Below are positions 50,686 to 59,278 of a stretch of DNA of 64,000 nucleotides, piece by piece. How positions within the stretch are numbered: position 1 is the first letter of the stretch; each line of letters opens with the position of its first letter. Source of the stretch: an uncultured Pontibacter sp. (GTDB taxonomy: Bacteria; Bacteroidota; Bacteroidia; Cytophagales; Hymenobacteraceae); assembly GCF_947499215.1 (NCBI RefSeq), contig NZ_CANMNI010000002.1:930001-994000 (forward strand), in the 5' to 3' direction. The notes below the pieces were generated by a model. The model had not been told where the DNA came from and ran no database searches. It saw only the letters and a program-made list of their open reading frames with translations. The translations under genes and the position numbers were made by a program.

Positions 50686-51792
50686 ATGCTCCTCGAAAAT
50701 CTAAGTCTGCTGTTTTTCAAGAACTACGACGAAGCTAACATTAGTTTCTCGCCGCACATCAATTGCTTTATCGGCGACAATGGCAGCGGCAAAACCAACC
50801 TCCTCGACGCCATCCACTATCTCTCCATGACGCGCAGCGCCTTCAACAGCTCCGACGCCCTCAACATCAAACAGGGCGAAGAGTATTTTATGGTGAAAGG
50901 GCGCTTTAAGATTGATAGTGAGAAGCACACCGTGACCTGCAGCCTGAAACAGGGCCAAAAGAAGACGGTGGTCCACAACAAAGTGGCGTATGAGAAAATG
51001 AGCGACCACATCGGCCGTTTCCCGGTCGTGCTGATCTCGCCTTACGACACAGATTTGATCCGGGAAGGCAGCGAGGAGCGCCGCAAGTACTTCGACAGCC
51101 TGATTTCGCAGCTCAACCATACCTATCTGGAGCAGCTGATCCAGTACAATTACATACTCAAGCAGCGCAACTCGCTGCTCAAGCAGTTTGCCGAGCGCCG
51201 CTACTTCGACCGCGACTACCTGCACATCCTCAACGAGCAGCTCGTGCCGCTGGGTGAGCAGCTGGCGCAAGAGCGTATGGCTTTTTTGGAGAGTTTTGAG
51301 CCGGTGTTCCAAAAACATTACCGCCACATATCGGACAGCAGCGAAACCGTGACACTCACCTACAAAAGCCAGCTGCCCGGCGCCAACTTTGCCCATCTGC
51401 TGGAACAGGCCGAGCAGAAGGACCGCGCCCTGCAGCGCACCACCGTCGGCACGCACAAAGATGACTTCGTGTTTCTGATGGACGGCAACCCCGTGAAGAA
51501 CTTCGGCTCACAAGGCCAGCAGAAGAGCTACGTGATCGCCCTGAAGCTAGCGCACTTCGAGGTCATGGACGAGCGCCAGCACCACAAGCCCCTCCTCCTC
51601 CTCGACGACATCTTCGACCGCCTCGACGAGAAGCGCATCACTAAGCTCATGCAAATGGTCGCCGCCCATACCTTCGGCCAGATCTTCTTGACGGATACCC
51701 ACTTGGAGCGGACGGATAAGATTCTGGAGAACCTATCGGAGCAGATTCGTAGATTTGAAGTGAAGGAAGGGGCGGTTGGTCTAATTGCTTAA
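50686..51792 (+). CDS. recF: DNA replication and repair protein RecF
   Basis: An SMC-like ATPase that loads RecA at gaps. The 368-residue protein has Walker A IGDNGSGKTNLLDAIHYL (about 30-47), LISPYDTDLIREGSEERRKYFD, the signature GSQGQQKSYVIALKLA and Walker B LLLLDDIFDRLDEKR. The upstream gap separates it divergently from pdhA. In many genomes recF is directly followed by a dciA-like DUF721 gene; here an AT-rich gene lies between. Confidence 0.95.
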   Translation: MLLENLSLLFFKNYDEANISFSPHINCFIGDNGSGKTNLLDAIHYLSMTRSAFNSSDALNIKQGEEYFMVKGRFKIDSEKHTVTCSLKQGQKKTVVHNKVAYEKMSDHIGRFPVVLISPYDTDLIREGSEERRKYFDSLISQLNHTYLEQLIQYNYILKQRNSLLKQFAERRYFDRDYLHILNEQLVPLGEQLAQERMAFLESFEPVFQKHYRHISDSSETVTLTYKSQLPGANFAHLLEQAEQKDRALQRTTVGTHKDDFVFLMDGNPVKNFGSQGQQKSYVIALKLAHFEVMDERQHHKPLLLLDDIFDRLDEKRITKLMQMVAAHTFGQIFLTDTHLERTDKILENLSEQIRRFEVKEGAVGLIA

Positions 51793-51832
51793 TTTTTAAA
51801 TTGTTACTCTATTTATAGAGATAAATTGGTCT

Positions 51833-52558
51833 ATGAAAAGCAAACATGAAATAGAGGAACACTTTTTCAACAAGCTAAAAGAACTATATCCTGAAATTCC
51901 TGAAGGTAAAGTAAGCAGACCTGAGCCTCCTGATTTCATTATTGAAACTGATGCAGAATCCATTGCTGTAGAAATCACTCAGATTCATAATGAAAAAGGG
52001 CTTAATGACAAGTTCCCTCCAGCTCAAAAGCACGCCACTGAAGATTTGATTTTAGAAAATGCTCGGAATTTGTTCTCAACGCGAGTTGGCCTATCGTTAC
52101 ACATAAGCATTGCTTTTACTAATAATTTGATTCTTGATGAGAAACAAAGACATGGGCTTTCTGACCATATTTGCGAAATAGTAGAGCGTGAAGTTTACGG
52201 AAGAAATCTTGACGAATATTTTTCATTTCATTTACGACAAAACCTACCTAAAGAGCTCATACGTGTAAGTGGCTATTACTCTCCAAATGTTGTCGCCGAT
52301 TGTTGGTTCTCAGCAAAGGGAAAACTTGTACCTAATCTTACAAAAAGAGAAATTCTTAATGTCATCAGGACAAAGGAGCGAAAAATGAAAAGGTATCTCA
52401 ATAAAGTAGATAAGGCTATACTTGTGATTGCAGAGGGAATTATCCCTAATTCGTGGTATGATGGTATTGAATCATTTGAGCAAAATGAATTTGTGAGTCA
52501 ATTCCATAAGGTATTCATTATTCGTTATCTATCTGACCAGCTGATTGAGCTTAAATAA
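51833..52558 (+). CDS. AT-rich orphan gene, PD-(D/E)xK-like candidate
   Basis: A 241-residue soluble protein of unknown family. The N-terminal part has EIEEHFFNKLKELYPEIP and PEPPDFIIETDAESIAVEITQIH, which reads like a nuclease-fold core with PD followed by E-x-T about 15 residues on (Asp33, Glu47 region); this is a resemblance, not proof. The middle is beta-rich, the C-terminal region (NVIRTKERKMKRYLNKVDKAILVIAEG) helical then strand. G+C is visibly lower than the flanks (about 36 % in two counted lines against well over 50 % in recF). It interrupts the recF-DUF721 pair and may be recently acquired. Confidence 0.55.
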   Translation: MKSKHEIEEHFFNKLKELYPEIPEGKVSRPEPPDFIIETDAESIAVEITQIHNEKGLNDKFPPAQKHATEDLILENARNLFSTRVGLSLHISIAFTNNLILDEKQRHGLSDHICEIVEREVYGRNLDEYFSFHLRQNLPKELIRVSGYYSPNVVADCWFSAKGKLVPNLTKREILNVIRTKERKMKRYLNKVDKAILVIAEGIIPNSWYDGIESFEQNEFVSQFHKVFIIRYLSDQLIELK

Positions 52559-52645
52559 AATATAGCTTTTGCCTAAGTCATTATGGAGTACCTACTTCAA
52601 ATTCACTAATTTGCACTCCATTTCACTCATACAAAACCACCCCCC

Positions 52646-52969
52646 GTGCGCTACTACAAAAAGAAAGAGGAGATTGCGAAGCGAAAGGCTGACGTGCAGA
52701 CCATCGGTGACAGCATCAAAGGGTTGCTGAAGGCTTATCGGCTGCAGGGCAAGCTTAATGAGGTGGATCTGGTGCAGCGCTGGGAGCAGATCATGGGCAA
52801 ACCCATTGCCATGAAAACCAAGGAGCTATACTTCCGGGATCAGAAGCTGTTTGTGCGCCTCACCTCTGCCCCGCTCAAGCACGAGCTCAATATGTCGAAG
52901 AGTAAGGTGGTGGAGCTACTCAACAAAGCCATGGGCGATGAGGTAGTGAAGGAAGTGGTGTTTTTGTAA
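52646..52969 (+). CDS. DUF721 (DciA-like) protein
   Basis: A 107-residue protein with GTG start at 52646 (protein MRYYKKKEEIAKRKA). The DUF721 core reads GLLKAYRLQGKLNEVDLVQRWEQIMGKPIAMKTKELYF and LFVRLTSAPLKHELNMSKSKVVELLN. DciA proteins load the replicative helicase in bacteria without DnaC. Proximity to recF supports a replication role; the gene is separated from recF by the AT-rich orphan. Confidence 0.85.
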   Translation: MRYYKKKEEIAKRKADVQTIGDSIKGLLKAYRLQGKLNEVDLVQRWEQIMGKPIAMKTKELYFRDQKLFVRLTSAPLKHELNMSKSKVVELLNKAMGDEVVKEVVFL

Positions 52970-53064
52970 CCGCTATACCTGTCTTGTTTCAGGCGCTATA
53001 TATCCGATGTAAGGTATAGCCCCGTATACCTGCCTGAACACTTCCTGAACACTTAAAACTCAAC

Positions 53065-53622
53065 ATGGCTATACCCGCATTCCGACCCGTTTCCTACTCC
53101 CGCACCACCCTCACCGAGCTCATGATCCCGAGCTATGCCAACTTCGGAGGCAAGATACACGGGGGCATCCTGCTCTCGCTCATGGACAAAGTGGCCTATG
53201 CCTGCTCCGCCAAACATGCCGGAAACTACTGCGTGACGGTGACGGTGGATGGCGTGCATTTCCTGCAACCGGTGGAGGTGGGCGAACTGATATCCCTCAT
53301 GGCATCGGTGAACTACGTGGGCAATACTTCGCTGATGGTAGGCATAAAAGTGATCGCTGAGAATGTGAAAACAGGTATCGTGAAGCATACCAATACCTCC
53401 TACTTTACCATGGTGGCCAAAGGCGACGATGACAAACCTACTCAGGTACCCGGTCTTATTTTAGAAGATCGCGCTGATGCCCGCCGCTTTCTGGAGGCTC
53501 TAAAGCGCCGCGAACTGGCACAGCGCTACCAATCAGAATTCAATGAGGCCAAGAATGTGCTTACTGTGGAACAAGAGCTGCACAGGCTGGAAGGCGAGCG
53601 CTGTAAACTGGCCTTCCTGTAG
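53065..53622 (+). CDS. Acyl-CoA thioesterase, hotdog fold (YciA-like)
   Basis: A 185-residue hotdog-fold enzyme that hydrolyses acyl-CoA. Motifs: TLTELMIPSYANFGGKIHGGILLSLMDKVAYACSAKHAG (acidic residue Asp42 and His33 typical of 4HBT_2 thioesterases), VDGVHFLQPVEVGELISLMASV and HTNTSYFTMVA. The last 60 residues are a charged helical extension (RFLEALKRRELAQRYQSEF). Substrate chain length is unknown. Monocistronic. Confidence 0.85.
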   Translation: MAIPAFRPVSYSRTTLTELMIPSYANFGGKIHGGILLSLMDKVAYACSAKHAGNYCVTVTVDGVHFLQPVEVGELISLMASVNYVGNTSLMVGIKVIAENVKTGIVKHTNTSYFTMVAKGDDDKPTQVPGLILEDRADARRFLEALKRRELAQRYQSEFNEAKNVLTVEQELHRLEGERCKLAFL

Positions 53623-53709
53623 ACCGGTTTTTCATTCCTGCCGATTGCTGCTTATATTTAGAATCTCATTCTAACCTATTAAGCACCTAATTTACCTCAC
53701 CTAACACAA

Positions 53710-55086
53710 ATGACTTACAAGACAAAACTCACCCGACTGCTAGCGCTTTGCATGCTGGCAGGGCTATACCTTACCCAAACAGTTGCCGCACAAGCACCCA
53801 CTACCCATGACGAAGAGATTCAGAAAATGGTCAGCGAAGTATCTGCGGAGAACCTGCGGGCACTAGTCGACAAGATGGTTTCCTTTGAGACCCGCCATTC
53901 TTTAAGTTCTACTACCGACAAGAAAAGAGGTATAGGTGCTGCCCGTGAGTGGGTGAAAGCCGAGTTCGAGAAATATGCCAAAGCATCCAACGGCCGCATG
54001 ACTGTGGAGATGGACCGCTATACTGTAAAAGGCGATGCCCGCCGCATTCCGCAGGACGTGGAGATGGCCAATGTGGTCGCCACACTCAAAGGCACCGACC
54101 CGACCGACGACCGTGTCATCATCGTGAGCGGCCACCTAGACTCTCGTGCCACTGATGTAATGGACGCTAAAAGCAAGGCTCCCGGCGCCAACGATGACGC
54201 CTCGGGCGTAGCGATCGTGATGGAAATGGCGCGTGTGATGGCTTCACGTCAGTTTCCGGCTACACTTGTGTTCGTTGCTTTCCAAGGTGAAGAACAAGGA
54301 CTGTACGGCTCCCGCCACATGGCTGAGCGCGTGAAAAAAGAAGGCTGGAACCTCGTGGCGGTGCTCAACAACGACATCGTGGGCAACTCCTACTCTGCCG
54401 AAATGGGCATTCATGACAATACCCGCGTGCGCGTGTTCAGCGAGGCAACGCCATCTAACGAAACTGAAGAACAGGCCCGCCTGCGCCGTACATTAGGCTC
54501 TGAAAACGACGGCCCGAGCCGCAACCTAGCCCGCTACATGAAAATGACCGGCGAGCAATACGTAGACCAGCTTGAAGTCGTGTTGAGCTATCGTCCCGAT
54601 CGTTTCCTGCGTGGGGGCGACCAAACACCGTTCAACCAGCAGGGCTTCGCGGCGGTGCGCATGAGCGAGATGAACGAGGACTTTGACCACCAGCACCAAG
54701 ACGTGCGAAAAGAAAACGGCAAGCAGTACGGTGACTTGGTTGAATTTATGGACTTCGAGTACCTGCGCAAGAACACCGCCGTGAACTTGGCTACGATGGC
54801 AAACCTAGGTATGGCACCGCATGCTCCCGAAAAAGTGGGCGTCATCACCTCTGGCCTAACTAACAAAACCGACCTGAAGTGGGAAGCCCCAACCAAGGGC
54901 AAGAAACCGGCTGGTTACTACATCCTCATGCGCGAAACCAGCAGCCAGACTTGGGATAAGAAGTTCTTCGTGAAAGAGACCAACGTAACACTGCCTTATT
55001 CCAAAGACAACTACTTCTTTGCCGTACAGGCTACCGATGCGCAAGGCCATACCAGCCTGCCGGTGCTGCCAGTGCCGGTGCGTTAG
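53710..55086 (+). CDS. Exported M28-family metallopeptidase
   Basis: A 458-residue aminopeptidase-like protein. It has a signal peptide (1-27, LLALCMLAGLYLTQTVAA). Zinc-site motifs are VIIVSGHLDSRA, PGANDDASGVAIVMEMAR, VFVAFQGEEQGLYGSRHMAE, NNDIVGNS and the final ligand in FDHQHQD, i.e. the His-Asp-Glu-Glu-Asp-His set of M28. A C-terminal fibronectin-III-like domain follows (about 370-458, TDLKWEAPTKGKKPAGYYIL), often used for surface attachment. Likely peptide scavenging. Bounded by a shared terminator. Confidence 0.9.
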   Translation: MTYKTKLTRLLALCMLAGLYLTQTVAAQAPTTHDEEIQKMVSEVSAENLRALVDKMVSFETRHSLSSTTDKKRGIGAAREWVKAEFEKYAKASNGRMTVEMDRYTVKGDARRIPQDVEMANVVATLKGTDPTDDRVIIVSGHLDSRATDVMDAKSKAPGANDDASGVAIVMEMARVMASRQFPATLVFVAFQGEEQGLYGSRHMAERVKKEGWNLVAVLNNDIVGNSYSAEMGIHDNTRVRVFSEATPSNETEEQARLRRTLGSENDGPSRNLARYMKMTGEQYVDQLEVVLSYRPDRFLRGGDQTPFNQQGFAAVRMSEMNEDFDHQHQDVRKENGKQYGDLVEFMDFEYLRKNTAVNLATMANLGMAPHAPEKVGVITSGLTNKTDLKWEAPTKGKKPAGYYILMRETSSQTWDKKFFVKETNVTLPYSKDNYFFAVQATDAQGHTSLPVLPVPVR

Positions 55087-55110
55087 CAGAGGTTCCATGT
55101 GAAAAACAAC

Positions 55111-55143
55111 AGAAAAGGGCAGCCCATAAAGCTGCCCTTTTCT
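55111..55143. terminator. Bidirectional terminator
   Basis: Stem AGAAAAGGGCAGC / GCTGCCCTTTTCT, lying between the convergent M28 and DUF2807 genes. Confidence 0.85.
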
Positions 55144-55165
55144 GATTTATATGCGATGTATTCTC

Positions 55166-55894
55166 TTACATTTTGGATATCTTGGCCGCTGCTGATACAT
55201 TTGACGATATAGATGGGTCGCCTTTGTAAGCTACTTTGGTAGCACCTGAAGCATTCACGGTCAGTTCATTTCTCGCGAATACCTTCACATTGCTGGCACC
55301 ACTCGCCTCCACATGCACACGCTTGGACTCCAATTCCGAGGCATCTACTTTAGAGGCCCCTGACATATCCATGCGCACTTCGTCAGCAACACCAGAGAGC
55401 TCCACCTTACTGGCGCCGCTCATGTCGGCTTTCAGCTTTTTCGTGTCGATAGCAAGCTGCACCTTCGAGCCTCCGCTCATATCCAAGTCAAAGCTGTTTG
55501 CCTTAAAGGTGGAGTTACCCACCACTTTCACGCCGCCGCTGATGCTCACGCTGTTCAACTCTCTGATGGTGATATAGGCTTTCATGCCTTTGGTAGAGGA
55601 AATATTGTCAGAGGTATAGATGTGGAGCACGCCGTTCTTCACTTCCGTTTGGATGCTGTTGAGCAGGTTCTCTTGCGCCTCGATGCGCACGCCTTCATTG
55701 TTGCCTTGCGTGAGTTCCACCGCAAAACCTCCACTTACGTTGATACCTTTAAAGCCAGACGCATTTCTGTTCTGAGATACAAGTTCTCCTTCGCCTTTAA
55801 TGTGTTGGCGCTGCGCAAGCGCTGGTAGGTTTGCCAGCATCAGGGCCAGTACTAAAACAGAAAGAATGCCTTTGTAGAATTTGATGGTGCTCAT
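55166..55894 (-). CDS. DUF2807 (head-GIN) exported protein
   Basis: A 242-residue secreted protein with signal peptide (ILSVLVLALMLANLPALA before QRQH). The mature part is a DUF2807 auto-transporter-adhesin-like beta-helix: GFKGINVSGGFAVELTQGNNEGVRIEAQENL, then repeated Ser/Gly/Ala rungs (ISGGVKVVGN, DMSGGSKVQL, DMSGASKVELSG, DMSGASKVDAS, EASGASNVKV, NASGATKVAY). The rungs recur about every 20 residues. Function unknown; often an anti-sigma or surface-stress association is proposed. Confidence 0.88.
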   Translation of the reverse strand: MSTIKFYKGILSVLVLALMLANLPALAQRQHIKGEGELVSQNRNASGFKGINVSGGFAVELTQGNNEGVRIEAQENLLNSIQTEVKNGVLHIYTSDNISSTKGMKAYITIRELNSVSISGGVKVVGNSTFKANSFDLDMSGGSKVQLAIDTKKLKADMSGASKVELSGVADEVRMDMSGASKVDASELESKRVHVEASGASNVKVFARNELTVNASGATKVAYKGDPSISSNVSAAAKISKM

Positions 55895-56005
55895 AGTTTT
55901 ATCTTGATGATGTGGATAGATATGGCTTTCCGGAGAGCCTTTGACCTAATAGATGCCAAAATTCCAGAATGGTTGCTTGGGACCTGAAAAAAATCTCAGG
56001 TATTA

Positions 56006-56383
56006 TTAAGATCTGGCAGGTGTGTTTGAAACACAGAGAGGCCTATTGACAGTAAAGTGAAAAAGAACGGCCCCTACAGCATAAGCCACCACATCGAGCC
56101 AGTCGGCGGTGTGTTTTTGGGAAAACGGAGGGAGTATCAGCTCAAAGAAAACACTGAAGGCCGCTACAGCGCCTGAAATCCAAGCAAGGGGAAGTACGAA
56201 GTCATCTTTCCGGAAGTAGATGCGCTCGGCTGCCAATATGATGGTGAGCACGATAGGCATGGCCAATAGATCGTCGAGGTAGCTGAAGAGCAGCGGGAAA
56301 AAAACGCCGGTCTGCTCCAATGCCTGATTCACGAGGAACAGAACTACACTGACCAAAAAGACCGGATGCCGCAGGGTACGCAT
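56006..56383 (-). CDS. Small four-span membrane protein
   Basis: A 125-residue protein from ATG 56383 (MRTLRHPVFLVSVVLFLVNQ); the frame extends further but would overlap the zinc-ribbon gene. Four hydrophobic segments, charged turns such as AERIYFRKDD and the motif DWLDVVAYAVGAVLF near the end. Homologues are sometimes labelled magnesium citrate secondary transporter, a name I cannot support from motifs; the DxxDxxAYxxG pattern also recalls VanZ-like proteins. It starts 8 bases after the zinc-ribbon gene. Confidence 0.6.
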   Translation of the reverse strand: MRTLRHPVFLVSVVLFLVNQALEQTGVFFPLLFSYLDDLLAMPIVLTIILAAERIYFRKDDFVLPLAWISGAVAAFSVFFELILPPFSQKHTADWLDVVAYAVGAVLFHFTVNRPLCVSNTPARS

Positions 56384-56391
56384 AGGTTTTG

Positions 56392-56571
56392 CTATACCGC
56401 CACCAGCCCCACCATGAGCATAATAAAGCCCAATATGGCCAGAAAGATTTCCGTTGGGGTTAACTTCGGTATCTTCCATTTTTTCTTTTCACGCTTCGGC
56501 AAATACTGTCCGCAATTGGGACAGCGGTTCTTATGGGGCACTTCCTTCCCGCAGTGCGGGCAGGTGATCAT
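56392..56571 (-). CDS. Zinc-ribbon plus single membrane span protein
   Basis: A 59-residue protein from ATG 56571 (alternatives ATG 56577 or GTG 56601). Starts MITCPHCGKEVPHKNRCPNCGQYLPKR, a C-x2-C ... C-x2-C zinc ribbon, then a Lys-rich linker and one membrane helix (about 38-58). Such ribbon-anchor proteins are common in Bacteroidota but uncharacterised. Closely spaced with the next gene downstream. Confidence 0.7.
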   Translation of the reverse strand: MITCPHCGKEVPHKNRCPNCGQYLPKREKKKWKIPKLTPTEIFLAILGFIMLMVGLVAV

Positions 56572-56668
56572 CGGCATTCCGGTAGCGTCTTGGTAAGGCA
56601 CGTAGGTAAGTTTTGATTAAGTGATTATATAACTACCTCAAATTGGTTGATCGGGTTATGATAGCGGT

Positions 56669-58033
56669 TTATTCTGGTATTTCGTTTACAGTAGCACTCT
56701 CCTCGAGCTCCTTGCCTTCCCGCAGCGCCTGCAGTTCTTGCACATACGTGCCAATGGCCCACAGCACCTGTTGCTGCTTTGGATGCATCCAAGGCTGGTT
56801 GCTCTTTATGTCGTCGCGCATCATCCGGTAGGAGGTTTTGCGCAATTGGGTGTAGTTTAGCAGTATCTCTACCTCTTTGGCCTCCTTTTCACCTAGGTCC
56901 GGCAGTTCTTGCAATGCGATCAGCTCTTTAATGCTTTCATCCCAAAGGCCTATACCTTGTTCCAGCCCACTCATATACTGATTTCCGTTGGCAAGGCTAG
57001 CTGTTTTCTCCATGTCCTGCATCACACCCATGGCCACTTCCTCACGCTCGCCAAAACGTTCCACGGCAGTCAGGTATTTGGCTTTGGCGGTCGGGATCTG
57101 TAGGTATAGCCCTACAAAAGCCCCCAGCATCAAAGCGACCGTCACGACGCTGCCGCGCAGACCGTAGCCGGGTATGAAATACCTGCCAGAGCGCAGCATC
57201 AGCACGCCACCGTACACAACGCCCAGCACCAAACCGCCGGTATGGGCCGCATTGTCGATGCCACTCTGCAAGCCGAACAGCAAATTGAAGGCGATAACGC
57301 CCAATAGGTTCAGTACGATGCCTTTCTTCTCCTGCCAGCTCATTTGCCGCTCCAAAAGCATCAGCGTCATAAACATGCCGAACATGCCAAAAATAGCACC
57401 CGAGGCTCCGGCGCTGATCCGGAACTGGTCCCACCACAGGCTGCCCAAGCTGCCGGCCAGACCTGCCAGCACATAAGCTATGATGAACTGCTTGCGGCCT
57501 ACTAAAGGCTCCAATGCACCGCCTATGCTGGCCAGCGCATACATGTTCACCAGCAAGTGGATGATGCCGATGTGTAAGAACATGGACGTAAACAGTCGCC
57601 ACCACTCCCCGGTCAAGGTATAAGGCCCGAAGTTGGCGCCCACAGCCACCAGATCCTGTCCTTCGGGAGACAGCATGTGCATGCCTGCCAGCACTAGTAC
57701 CACAAAAATGAGGATGTTGATAATAATGAGAATAGGCGTGACAAAGTAGTGCCGCTGTGGCACAAAAAGTGTCCAGAAAGTTTTAAGCTTATCGGTAAGG
57801 GAAGTAGGAGCAGGCAAGTTTGTCTCCGGGTTCATGTGCTTTTCCTGCAGTTCAAAGGCTTGCAGGGTCTCTTGCTTTATTTGTTCCAGATTCGGAACGG
57901 GGATATTTCTTCTCTCAATTTCGGCAATGACGGCCAATATGGCCGCGGGCTCGTATTCTGTGTGTTCTTCAAGTATCTGTAGCAGTTCTTCGTCGTTTTT
58001 GCCCGAAGCCACCACTGCGTAATCATTTTTCAT
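56669..58033 (-). CDS. Rhomboid intramembrane serine protease
   Basis: A 454-residue protein. The N-terminal 95 residues are cytosolic and acidic (DEELLQILEEHTEYEPAAILAVIAEIERR). The rhomboid domain (about 100-300) has six spans, the WWRLFTSMFLHIGIIHLLVNMYAL segment, the nucleophile motif SAGASGAIFGMFGM and the catalytic His in NAAHTGGLVLGVVYG. A C-terminal helical domain (320-454) follows. It should cut transmembrane substrates; targets unknown. The HxGHLLxNM-like and GxSG motifs are complete. Confidence 0.9.
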   Translation of the reverse strand: MKNDYAVVASGKNDEELLQILEEHTEYEPAAILAVIAEIERRNIPVPNLEQIKQETLQAFELQEKHMNPETNLPAPTSLTDKLKTFWTLFVPQRHYFVTPILIIINILIFVVLVLAGMHMLSPEGQDLVAVGANFGPYTLTGEWWRLFTSMFLHIGIIHLLVNMYALASIGGALEPLVGRKQFIIAYVLAGLAGSLGSLWWDQFRISAGASGAIFGMFGMFMTLMLLERQMSWQEKKGIVLNLLGVIAFNLLFGLQSGIDNAAHTGGLVLGVVYGGVLMLRSGRYFIPGYGLRGSVVTVALMLGAFVGLYLQIPTAKAKYLTAVERFGEREEVAMGVMQDMEKTASLANGNQYMSGLEQGIGLWDESIKELIALQELPDLGEKEAKEVEILLNYTQLRKTSYRMMRDDIKSNQPWMHPKQQQVLWAIGTYVQELQALREGKELEESATVNEIPE

Positions 58034-58102
58034 CTACGTACCTTAATCTTTGTAAAGATAAGGTACAGTCTTCATATTACAAGATACAGAAGGCTCTTCT
58101 AA

Positions 58103-58291
58103 TCAGCGGGTATAGGCCACTGCCGCCCCGCCTACCAGTGCCGCTACTACCAATCCAATTGCATACCAAAAGCCTAGGGACAGCACTTCAGGCAGGTATA
58201 AACCGCCTTCCCGAAGGTATTGCATAAGCACAGCTAGCAGGAAGATGGCAATCACCATAATCGAATTTCTGTAAAACTGACGCATAGGCAT
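58103..58291 (-). CDS. Small two-span membrane protein, 62 residues
   Basis: Starts MPMRQFYRNS, with hydrophobic helices at about 10-25 and 38-60 (LGFWYAIGLVVAALVGGAAVA) and a polar turn with REGGLYLPE. No family recognised. Single gene downstream of nothing obvious; it lies 69 bases from the rhomboid start region on the same strand. Confidence 0.5.
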   Translation of the reverse strand: MPMRQFYRNSIMVIAIFLLAVLMQYLREGGLYLPEVLSLGFWYAIGLVVAALVGGAAVAYTR

Positions 58292-58462
58292 CTGAGATTG
58301 ATATTAGAACAATAAATATATAGCTATACTTTGTAATATACTGTTTTGTTATAGTGTTTTAAATGTATGTAATTCAGACCAATCTTCAAACTATCTTGTG
58401 TTAAGCTTTTTACAAAATAACCTTAGGTATACATATCGGGTAAAAATCCCTAAAAAGTATTT

Positions 58463-59278
58463 ATGCCTGACACAAAACAGCTCCAACCCTATTATACCAT
58501 CATTTCCGGCCAAAGCCCCCTAATCGCCACCGCCATACACGACGGCCACACCGTGCGTGACAACATCAGCAGCCTTTTTTCGCTCACTTCAGAGGAGCGG
58601 ATGCGCGAAGAAGACCCTTTCACGGCGGGCTGGGTAAGTATAACCGATAACCAGATCATTGGTTTAAACTCCCGCTTTGAAATGGACCTGAATCGCCCGC
58701 GGGAGAAAGCCATCTACCGCAAACCCGAGGACGCATGGGGCCTCACCGTCTGGAAAGACGAACTGCCCGAGGAGCTGGCACAGGAATCATTGGCCTGCTA
58801 CGACCAGTTTTATGCCGCCGTGAAAAAGATGCTGCAAGGTATAGTCGACCGCCATGGCTGCATTGTGGTGTATGACCTGCATACCTACAACCACCGACGC
58901 GACGGCGCCGACGGACCAGAGGCCGACCCGCAGGAAAACCCCGAGGTAAACCTCGGCACCGGAAACATGAACCGTGCCCTCTGGGCGCCGGTGGTTGATG
59001 CCTTTACCCAAAACCTGCAGCAATACGACTACCAAGGCCGCCACCTCGATGTGCGCGAGAACGTGAAATTCCAAGGCGGCCATTTCATGCGCTGGATTCA
59101 CGATACTTTTCCCGACCGCGCCTGTGTCATCTCAATCGAGTTTAAGAAGTTCTTTATGGACGAGTGGACAGGCAAACCTGACGAAGCCCAGCTGCGGGAA
59201 ATCAAAAAAGCGCTGCAAAGCACGATAGAGCCTGTATTGGCAGCGCGCGAACAGGTATGCAAAACCCTCTCGCCATGA
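58463..59278 (+). CDS. N-formylglutamate amidohydrolase family protein
   Basis: A 271-residue hydrolase-like protein of the FGase family. Motifs: ATAIHDGHTVRDNI (His26 and His29, metal-like), NSRFEMDLNRPREKAIYR, GCIVVYDLHTYNHRRDG and ALWAPVVDAFTQNL, then VISIEFKKFFMDEWTG. True FGases act in histidine breakdown, but no hut genes are near. Instead the next gene (DUF1704) starts within its stop codon (ATGA) and an ATP-grasp gene follows, so this is part of a dedicated three-gene pathway of unknown substrate. Confidence 0.85.
   Translation: MPDTKQLQPYYTIISGQSPLIATAIHDGHTVRDNISSLFSLTSEERMREEDPFTAGWVSITDNQIIGLNSRFEMDLNRPREKAIYRKPEDAWGLTVWKDELPEELAQESLACYDQFYAAVKKMLQGIVDRHGCIVVYDLHTYNHRRDGADGPEADPQENPEVNLGTGNMNRALWAPVVDAFTQNLQQYDYQGRHLDVRENVKFQGGHFMRWIHDTFPDRACVISIEFKKFFMDEWTGKPDEAQLREIKKALQSTIEPVLAAREQVCKTLSP

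Noticed and set aside
50701-51456. 251-residue minus-strand frame opposite recF
   Set aside because: Antisense to complete recF with all ATPase motifs in the plus strand.
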